DNA of 21,286 nucleotides from Pelargonium nanum (Eukaryota; Streptophyta; Magnoliopsida; Geraniales; Geraniaceae), in contig JAYMTF010001791.1 of assembly GCA_036897485.1 (NCBI GenBank), positions 1 to 21,286 of the forward strand. The letters are read 5' to 3'. A model generated the notes under the pieces. The model was not told the origin of the DNA and made no database searches. It worked only from the letters and a program-made list of their open reading frames with translations. This document shows positions 1-18,704 of the stretch, piece after piece; within the stretch, counting starts at the first letter, position 1; each line of letters starts with the position of its first letter. The translations under genes and the position numbers were made by a program.

Positions 1-70
1 GAAGGTCTCTGAACTGAACAGAGAAGCAAAAAACCAGAGCAAAGAAACCACCTTTCTCAATCAATAATTG

Positions 71-80
71 TATATATAAA
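71..80 (+). promoter_or_regulatory. Possible TATA box of the TCP11-like gene
   Basis: TATATATAAA lies 75-84 nt upstream of the ATG at 155. This would give a short 5' leader of about 50 nt. ACGT cores follow at about 99-119, within or just after the presumed start site. The sequence left of 70 is A- and AGA-rich and also looks like plant leader sequence, so transcription may start outside the window instead. Confidence 0.3.
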
Positions 81-154
81 TACGGTGTGTATATTTATAC
101 GTACGTAGATACATACGTCGGTTTCATTGTTGTTGATCGAGTGTATTTGGATGT

Positions 155-3100
155 ATGGAGTCGCCGGAGACGATGGGGAGGTTGGCCGGAGTGTCGATGG
201 AGTTACCTCTGAGCGGCGATGATGGGTCGTCGCATTCGTGGCCGCCGAGACTGCCTCGGAGGCTCCGACGGAGGTTGCTTCTGGTGGACTGTCACAAGAC
301 ACCCTCCACTGCCGAGGACATCGAAGCTAAGCTTCGTCTCGCCGATCTTCGCCGACAGGTTTCGCTGAAATTTTACTCCCCGATTTCATATCCTAATTTT
401 CTTCCCTTTTTTTCGCTGGGTATTTTCGAATGTGGCTTTTTCTAGAAGGGAATTTCACAATTGGTACTTTTTTTCGTTTTTTTTTTTTTTTGAAGTATTG
501 AATCGGTTCGATTGCCTGTGTTGGTGTTTGGATGGTGAGAATTTAAGTACAGAATCGTCGAAAAAGTGTGTTGTTTTCTTGGGAAAGTGGTGAAAGTTTT
601 GATCTTTGTCACTTTTCTTTTCGTTTCAGTGAAGCCAAACACGGTGTTAGTTTTTTTTTTTTTTTTGCTGAATTTTTTTAGCCCTTTTTTTGTGTTCAGA
701 AAGGTGGGTTTGGTGTTACTGTTAGGTAGGTGGTGGGTGCTTCTTCTGCTTCTTCGGTTTTGAGTTTTAAGTTTTTACTCATTTTGTCCCTTCCTTCTTC
801 ACATGGGTCTCTTGCAAATATCATTTTCAGTATATGGTTGAATCAATTTAATTTAATGTGTTTGATAGTGAACAGGAAGATGCAGTTGATTCATTACCTG
901 TACCTTTTATTTTACTCCAACTTTTATTTTTCTTCATTGAATTTTAATTACTTGTGAGTGTGTATCTTGCTTCATCATCTACTGTTATATTTTTGTTGGT
1001 TTTGATTTGATACTTAGTTCTTCGAAAGCTTAAAATTTGTCTTGTGTATTTTGTATATTCTTTGGGAGCAGCAATTCTATGAGAGTTTAGCAAGCAAAGC
1101 TCGGCCAAAGCCCAGAAGCCCCTCACATTCTTCCTCTAGTGAGGAAGACCTTGCTCAGCGCCTAGAAGCTAAGCTCCAAGCTGCTGAGCAGAAAAGGTAT
1201 TAATATTTAGTTGTATACATGGTTTCTGACTGTATTTAGTTAGCTGCATAATTCGTAATTTCGTACTGCTTACTTGTTTAGGTTGTGCTCATAGCGACTC
1301 AACTCTAAGTTGTGCTTTATACTTGTCGGGAAAGTAGTGGGCTCTACTTGTCTGGGTTAATTAGGCTGCTTGAAAAGTTTGGTAAATGAACTAACAGTTT
1401 GGCTTTATGCAGAACCATAGTTAGCTTGTCTTCTGGGTTTAAAAAGATTGTCAGTGCAGTCATATATTTTGCTGTCCAGTGTCGACACATTTCATATCTT
1501 TTTCACAATGATCCAATCCTTATCTGAATTGTGGTTCATTGATAATCATTACAGTTTAGTTAGTGACTTTTGATGTGCAATGGTGGTTTATATTTTTTGT
1601 ATACATGTAAGATACTCATATTTTATACGGTCTCCTTTTCCTTTTTAACATGTCTTGTTGAACTCGCTGATACTGATAGTATTCTTGTGCAATTTTTTTT
1701 CTCGTGATTCATGTAATGCTGGGCTGGTTCACATTTTCTTCTGGGAGGACAAAATATGTTCCCTTTAGTTTCCATTTGTATAATATATCCTGGCTATACA
1801 GAAGTTAACTGAAGAATATTATCCAAATACATAGCAGGAAATGCCGGACAAGTTTAAGCTTCTTTTCTTAATTTACAGGTTAAGCATTCTGGCAAAGGCT
1901 CAGAAGCGCCTAGCTAGAATGGATGAGTTGCGGCAAGCAGCCAAAATGGGCGTAGAATTGCGTTTTGAGAAGGAACGTAAGGAGCTTGTAACAAAAGTGG
2001 AGTCCCGTGTTCAACAGGCAGAAGAAAATAGAATGCTTATTCTCAGGTCTCGCAAACAAAGAAGGGCTACTCTGAAGGAAAGGTCATCTCAATCAATTGT
2101 GCGAAGAATGGCTAGGGAAAGTAAGTATAAGGAGAGAATGCGTGCTGCTATTCAGCAAAAGCGTGTAGCTGCTGAGAAGAAGCGGCTTGGATTACTGGAA
2201 GCAGAAAAGAACAGGGCATGTGCTAGGGTGTTGCAAGTGCACCGAGTGGCCAAATCCGTCTCTCGTCAGCGTGAGATTGAGAGAAGGAGGATGAGAGACC
2301 AATTAGAAGATCGATTGCAGAGGGTATGATTTTTTCTGAAGTTGAAATCTTTCATTCTATAATTTGTTATTTGGGAGCTTTTATGGTTCTTTTTTAGTTG
2401 CTATCATCTCATAGAGTATTTTCAATCAGGCAAAACGACAAAGAGCAGAATACTTGAGGCAGAGAGGAAGGCTTCGTAATTCTGTTCAAGTGAATTGGAA
2501 TCACAAGCAGGCAGATATCCTTTCCAGAAAATTAGCTAGGTTTGTTCTTTTCTCACTTATTATATTATTGTTGCGTTTCTAGTAACTGTAGTAAAACAGA
2601 AAATCTTTCGAAGAACTACCTAATGATGTTGCTTTTCTTAGATGCTGGAGGCGATTCCTTAGGTTTCGAAGAACTACCTTAACCTTGGCAAAAACTTACA
2701 ATGCTTTGGAAATTAATGAAAAGAGTATTAAGTCAATGCCTTTTGAGCAGCTTGCTGTTCGTATTGAATCAGCTGCAACCCTTCAAACTGGGAAAGCTTT
2801 ACTTGATCGATTTGAGAGCCGTCTTAGAGTCTCCAGAACTGTTAATGCTAGTGCTACTAATAATCTGTCCAGATTCGATAACATCGATCACCTGCTCAAG
2901 CGAGTTGCTACTCCAAAAAGAAGGGCTACATCGAGGAGGACTCCTACGAAGAGAAAAGAAAAGGCGGTGAATTCATCGAAAGAGGCAGCCAAACTTCCGG
3001 CTGCTAGAAGTCCTGCTAAAACATCAAGGTATCCTGTTAGAGTAGTTCTCTGTGCCTACATGATATTAGGCCATCCAGATGCAGTTTTCAATGGTCAAGG

Positions 3101-6100
3101 AGAGCGTGAGACAGCTCTGGCTAGATCTGCAGAAGACTTTGTTAGAGAGTTTGAGTTGTTGATAAAAGTTATACTAGAGGGTCCTATACAAAGTTCTGAT
3201 GAAGAATCTGACTCTGCATCACCAAAACGTTGGACCTTCAGGAACCAGCTGAACGCATTTGATAAAGTATGGTGCTCTTACTTGAATTGCTTTGTTGCGT
3301 GGAAAGTAAAGGATGCTCAACTGTTGGTGGAGGACCTAGTGAGAGCAGCCTGTCAGCTTGAACTCTCCATGATACAGACTTGCAAGATGACTCCAGACGG
3401 GGAAAGTGCTCCTCTTACTCATGATATGATGGCTATTCAGAAACAGGTATTGCTAACTGTTGATATTGATTATATGCAGAAAATAAGCTTAGGCAATTTA
3501 ATAGTTTATAAATCTGATTATTATTTTCCGGCAATTTGTTTTTTGTCCTTTTCATGGTACACATTTCCGACACTTGTTTCGGTATTTATTCTTTTTCATC
3601 TGCCTTTTTTGGTTCAACAAAGTTTCACTTCCAGTTGTAGCTTTTCTGTGCTCGCGTAATTAATATTGGTCTTTGCAGGTTTCAGAAGATAAAAAACTTT
3701 TGAGGGAGAAAGTGCAACATTTGGGTGGAGATGTTGGAATTGAGCGTATGGAACATGCGATTTCCGAAACACGAACTAAATTCTTCGAGGCGCAGGAGAA
3801 TGGAAGCCTATCAGGGTCACCAATGCTCTATCTGTCTACAAGCTCGCCTAATTCATCAACTAGTGCTTCTGTTGCTAGCTCAGACACAAGAAATAATTTG
3901 ATAGAGAAGACTGAGAGGCCAAGCCATGTAGTTCGCTCCTTATTTAAGGGTGATTCTTCTGCAACCGGAGTATCTAGTTTTGTTGAAATGTTGGCCACGG
4001 AGAATGAATTGATTGTGAATGAACTTCTCCATGAGCAACATGCTTTTACGGATAGCTTAAATACTCCTGATGAAGATCAAATAACTAATAAGGTTAGTGC
4101 TGGATATCATCAATTCATCATCATTAGAGTGTCGGCATTGTTTTGGCATATTCAGAATGTATCGTGCTTCACTGTTAGCATATTTTTGGTGTATTTGGTA
4201 TAGGAAAAGAGGGTTGTCTTTGGATTTTATCTCTTTGTTGTCTTATTTCTCTTATAAGTATCCAGTTTCATGCGAAAATTCAGAATATCCAATAGGTTCA
4301 TTCTTCACACTAACATGGATGAAAGGGCAATATTAAGTGGAGTTCTGAGCTATAACTTGAGATTGTTAATATGCTCTTTCATTATTCTTTTTCATGAAAA
4401 GATGAGAGAAACAATGGAGAAGGCCTTCTGGGATGACATCATGGATTCCATGAAACAAGATGATCCTAACTATGATAGGATCGTTGAGCTCATGAGGGAG
4501 GTTAGAGATGAGATTTGTGAGATTGCTCCGCAGGGCTGGAAAAGTGAGATCGTTGAAGCTATTGATCTGGATATTTTCTCTCAGGTAATAGTCTTTCTAC
4601 ATTTCTGCAGCCAATAGCCAGTACTTACCTTCAACATCCAATACTTAAAACTCAAATTTTAATAGTTCTTCTCTTTTTTGTTCTTTAAGGTTCTGAAGTC
4701 GGGTAGTCTGGACATTGAATACCTTGGGAAGATTCTTGAGTTTGCTTTGGTCACTCTTCAGAAGCTCAGCGCTCCAGCAAATGATGATGAAATGAAGGTC
4801 ACACACCAGAAGTTACTGAAAGAGCTGGCTGAAATCTGTCAAACCAGTTATGGTGTTGCTTCCAACTATGCACATATCATTGCTACGATCAAAGGTCTGC
4901 GCTTTGTCCTGGAGCAAATTCAGGTACTTACAGATCTTTTTCCGTTTCATAATTTACTCAAGTGCGTGTATACCTAATGATTTTTCTTTTCCGGTACAGT
5001 GCGTTTATTGTAAGATCTTGTATTCTTTTTTCTTCTTCATAGGCTCTGAAGCTAGAGATAAGCAAAGCTCGCAAAAAGTTCATGAAGCCTTTGTTGAAAG
5101 GACCTGCCGGTCTGGACTACCTTAGGAAAGCGTTTGCTGACCATTATGGATCTCCTTCTGATGCCTACACGGCTTTACCATTGACAGTTGGGTGGATTTC
5201 ATCTATATGGAATCGCAAAGATCAAGAGTGGGAAGAGCACTCAAGTTTTTGCTCAGCTCTGACAACCCGCGGAAGTTCATGTCATGAATTGCTTCCTTCC
5301 ACCACCCTTCGAACTGGAGGAAATTCTCTGGTCAATTCAAGTGGAAGCCAAATAACATATGTAGCTACTACAAATGTTACAGGTACGGAAGTATAAGTCA
5401 TTACTCATAAGCAAATTGCTATCATTTTCCATGCATGCTCTAATGCTTATTTGACTTTTGTTTTCGCAACTTAGGTGACCAACCACCAGAATGCAAGGGG
5501 GAAACTGTCGATTTACTTGTGAGACTTGGCTTGTTAAAGTTAGTCAGTCGGGTATCAGGTCTAACAAAAGAAGATCTCCCCGAAACTTTCTTTCTCAATC
5601 ACGCCAGGTTAAGGGATGTTCAAGCACAAATTCAGAAGATCGTTGTAATTTCTACCAGGTAAGCTTTTTTGCATCAACTTGTTGCCATACGTTTTACTAT
5701 ACACTAACATAAATGACATGAAAATGCAGCATTCTTGTTTGTCGACAAACACTCATCAGCGAGCAAGTGGTAACCAACTCTGCAGACATGGAAAGCATAG
5801 TATCAAAATGCACCAAACAGCTGATGGAGCTCTTGGACAACGCTGAAGATGCTAGCATCGAAGAGATAATTGAATCAATCAGTAGGTTCTCTAAAGAAGA
5901 TGATAAAGTAGCTAATACCGAGAAGCTTCATTCAAGAAAGGTAGTCATGGCAACGATGTTAGCTAAGAGCTTACAGTCCGGCGATGCTGTGTTTGAAAAG
6001 GTGTCCCATGCTGTCTACTTGGCTGGAAGAGGGGTTGTGCTCGGGGGAAGCGGATCCAGTGGTAAACAACTGGCTGTAATGGCTCTCCGAAAGGTCGGAG

Positions 6101-6219
6101 CTGCAGCATTGATCAAAAAGGTGTTGAAAGCTGCTGAAGTGTTGCTGAGAGTAGCCACTGTTTCAGTCAGTGTTCATGAGCCATGGTATAAACATCTTAC
6201 TGATAATATGCACAGATAA
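155..6219 (+). CDS. T-complex protein 11 (TCP11/SOK1-like) family protein, 11 exons
   Basis: Exons: 155-358, 1072-1196, 1879-2323, 2430-2539, 2642-3446, 3679-4092, 4402-4584, 4690-4923, 5043-5382, 5475-5658, 5730-6219. All introns are GT-AG, phases agree throughout, and the product is 1177 aa, close to the roughly 1.1-kb-residue plant members. The N terminus has the plant hallmark PRRLRRRLL (about residues 35-43). Residues about 69-300 are a highly charged Arg/Lys/Glu helical, probably coiled-coil, stretch. A basic KRR...KRK cluster near 387-401 could be a nuclear signal. From about 700 to the end is the TCP11 domain ([32 protein letters not shown]). Human TCP11 acts in sperm, and yeast SOK1 suppresses loss of PKA. 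The plant role is unknown to me. This is unrelated to TCP transcription factors. Introns 1 (713 nt) and 2 (682 nt) hold T-rich sequence with no element I recognise. Confidence 0.93.
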
Positions 6220-6252
6220 TCTGACTAATATTAAGCATGCATTGTAGAAAAC

Positions 6253-6258
6253 AATAAA
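6253..6258 (+). terminator. Candidate poly(A) signal of the TCP11-like gene
   Basis: AATAAA lies 34 nt after the stop codon. That is close for a plant 3' UTR, so cleavage may use a later, weaker signal in the AT-rich spacer. Confidence 0.3.
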
Positions 6259-6414
6259 GAAACACGATACGCACGGGTTTGTACATAGTGTAGTTACAGT
6301 TGCAGATATCTAAAGCTGTGCATGTGCTGAACTCTACCATAGAAATGGTAGATGGTGTTTAGATTTGAAGTTTCAACTTGTTCTAATTCTTGTACAAATG
6401 GGATAAAAAAATGA

Positions 6415-6490
6415 CCTAATGGCCATATTGTGTATTGAATGGTAGTGTCTTATGTGCCTAATGGCCCTTTGTAATGGCAGTGTCTTTACA
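6415..6490. repeat. Imperfect tandem duplication, two units
   Basis: Unit 1 (6415-6456) and unit 2 (6457-6490) both begin CCTAATGGCC. Both later carry AATGG(T/C)AGTGTCTT. Unit 2 lacks about 8 nt of unit 1. Confidence 0.6.
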
Positions 6491-6884
6491 AGTTCAGTGC
6501 CCGCAGTAAACATATTCTCACAAATTGGCATAAGGTGAAAGCAAAAAACATAACAAAGCGTTTACAAGTGGATCGAAGAAGAGTATCAAAAAGTGATTAT
6601 GATAGCAACTAAATCTCCATTTCATAGCACACAATCTTTCCAGCTAAATAATGAGATACCCTGTTACATCATATATATGTACCAAAATTTCATTTTATCA
6701 GCATAGCTAAAAACCACAAAAAAATCCAAGATCATTGTCCTATGGAATGATGTACTACAAAACTGTACACATTAGAAAATATATTATACACCAATGGAAC
6801 AGAACAGTGTCCTAACAATCAAATGCCATCATTCAGTTTCTTAATTTATAAAGTAACTGGAATTGTTTTGAGTGATGGCATTTT

Positions 6885-17331
<10,447 letters not shown>

Positions 17332-17360
<29 letters not shown>

Positions 17361-17412
17361 CAGCTAACATATTCGATTGTCCTCCTAATCAGAAACAACT
17401 CAATAAGCAAAC
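17332..17412 (-). other. RECQ4: RECQ4 exon 2 with overlapping upstream ORF
   Basis: The exon is bounded by an acceptor (GATGCAG, minus strand) at 17413 and a donor GTATGA. It contains an out-of-frame ATG at 17370-17368, which opens a 24-codon ORF through the splice to a TGA at 17207-17205, and the main ATG at 17360-17358. The upstream ATG has A at -3 and the main one C at -3, so the main start looks weaker. Confidence 0.6.
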
Positions 17413-17711
17413 CTGCATCAGTGAAAATTAAATTACTTTAGCTTTATTGCATCTGTGCAACAATTTTTTTCATCAGTAATCATCGTGCTGAACGAGTAAT
17501 GCACAAAAATGGTTAGCATCAACACAATCAATGCAACGAGAATAAAAATACGAACCTCAAAATTCTAGGAGACGCAAAACCAGAACCATTTGTAGTTCCG
17601 AGAAACATAAAACAAAACCTGCAGAATCCAAAAATATGTGAAATGTGAAACCCTAGAAGTGAATGAAGAATCAACAAGTAATGCCAGTGATTAGGAGAGG
17701 AGTGAACTAAC

Positions 17712-17850
17712 CATGGATTGTGGAGTTTTCTAGGGTTTCGGTGGAGAGAGGACAGAGCAGTGGTCGATGAGGTATGGGCCAATTTTGCTCTTCTGGGTTA
17801 TCGGGAGAGACGATGGAGGGAGTTTGAAATGTTGCGCGGACTGTGGCGGG
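17712..17850 (-). other. RECQ4: Probable RECQ4 leader exon 1 with uORF
   Basis: The minus strand has a good donor, CCATG|GTTAGT, at 17712/17711. An ATG at 17782 opens MAHTSSTTALSSLHRN.... If exon 1 is spliced to exon 2 this is a 27-aa upstream ORF ending ...NPWFAY. If exon 2 is skipped it runs in frame into RECQ4. The exon's 5' limit is approximate; I place it by the change to AT-rich sequence near 17.86 kb. Confidence 0.5.
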
Positions 17851-17853
17851 ATA
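17845..17853 (-). promoter_or_regulatory. Near-consensus E2F-type site upstream of RECQ4
   Basis: The minus strand reads TATCCCGCC, one base from the plant E2F consensus TTTCCCGCC, about 65 nt upstream of the first ATG of leader exon 1. E2F sites are common at plant replication and repair genes. That it works here is inference. Confidence 0.3.
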
Positions 17854-17898
17854 TTTCTGAATTATTTTACTTATTTAAAATTTATTTATTATGGTATA

Positions 17899-18003
17899 AA
17901 CTATAAAGTACATTGGCTAGTCGATAGTTTCGACAGTGTCGTATTCTCTTGTTCGCTCTGCGAATATGGTAGCTTGCTCGCCTAAATAACTATAAAGTAC
18001 ATT
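17899..18003. repeat. 16-bp direct repeats flanking a 73-bp segment
   Basis: AACTATAAAGTACATT occurs at 17899-17914 and again at 17988-18003, identical in both. The 73 bp between them is more GC-rich than its surroundings. The arrangement looks like a target-site duplication around a small insertion in the RECQ4 upstream region. Confidence 0.6.
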
Positions 18004-18008
18004 ACCAA

Positions 18009-18125
18009 AGTAGGTTGGGCTAAACGGTTTAGGCTTTTCGGATTTCCTTAAAAGTCTCAAGTTCGAGTCTCACTGCATGCGGGTCTCTTATAGAAGAAAA
18101 TTAGTATATGTAAAAGATTTCTACA
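18009..18125 (+). mobile_element. tRNA-like / SINE-like sequence with pol III A and B boxes
   Basis: An A-box-like TGGGCTAAACGG (18016-18027) and a B-box-like AGTTCGAGTCT (18060-18070) are 44 nt apart, exactly the spacing in tRNA genes. The T-arm and acceptor stem do not pair well, so this is not an intact tRNA. A tRNA-derived SINE or tRNA pseudogene fits best. The 3' limit is a guess. Confidence 0.45.
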
Positions 18126-18600
18126 TCGGTCGAATTTCATAGAAGAATATTGCATACCGTTTTGGAATTCTCCAGCTTAATGTGAAACGCTTCTTTTCAT
18201 TTGTCGTTTTGGTAGATTCATTCTTGATTGAAAACTCTCGAGAGAGAGAGGAAGATTGAGTTCTAGATATCCAGAGATTGCGTGAAAAAGATTGTTTTCG
18301 GTGTGTGAAATTCGAGTTCAGCAACAGCTTCATCACAATTTTCATTGGCCTTTTATGGCTCTCGTCTTCTTTAAGAACAAAATGAGCTTAACTGTCCAAG
18401 AAAAATAGTGAACTCAAAAGCATGATAATGATGAATACATTGCAAATGATACAAAACATTTAACAGATCAACAGTACAGACCATTGCAAGCTTTTGAAAG
18501 ATATTTTCCAAATCCTAATACTTCCAACATCACAGTTGCAGAACACCCTAATCCTTCCATACAATTGACATTCAGACTTCTTGCACATAAGATTATAGAT
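18126..18600. other. RECQ4-SnRK2 spacer, AT-rich
   Basis: About 475 bp without a gene I can support. It holds a short GA/TC run (about 18236-18254) and a 74-codon minus-strand ORF with no recognisable similarity. Its right part is probably the end of the SnRK2 3' UTR. Confidence 0.5.
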
Positions 18601-18609
18601 TTACAAACA

Positions 18610-18615
18610 TTTATT
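18610..18615 (-). terminator. Candidate poly(A) signal of the SnRK2 gene
   Basis: AATAAA on the minus strand, about 90 nt beyond the SnRK2 stop codon, is a normal distance for a plant 3' UTR. Confidence 0.5.
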
Positions 18616-18704
18616 ATATAGCTAGCATGTGCTATGCATAAAACTAGAATCTGGCTTTTTATACAAACATGATTCTTGAAGTTGATAGGAGTGAGAAACT
18701 TCAC

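Larger units (their letters stand above)
6220..6884. other. Convergent intergenic spacer between TCP11-like and RECQ4
   Basis: These 665 bp separate two stop codons facing each other, so the region must hold both 3' UTRs. It contains the candidate AATAAA at 6253 and an imperfect tandem repeat at 6415-6490. The rest is AT-rich, with no ORF or RNA gene that I can support. Confidence 0.7.

Noticed and set aside
3447..3659. Exon 5 of the TCP11-like gene stays open into the next intron to a stop at 3657-3659.
   Set aside because: The donor at 3447 and acceptor at 3678 join in phase to give the family-like continuation, and the intron translation is hydrophobic and low-complexity. Intron retention is possible but unsupported.
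155..6219. Calling the first gene a TCP transcription factor from the TCP11 name.
   Set aside because: There is no bHLH-like TCP domain. The C-terminal sequence matches the T-complex protein 11 family.
18009..18081. A functional tRNA gene.
   Set aside because: A and B boxes are present, but the T-stem and acceptor stem do not pair.
18121..18345. A 74-codon minus-strand ORF in the RECQ4-SnRK2 spacer.
   Set aside because: No recognisable domain, no leader or splice context, and next to repeat-like DNA.
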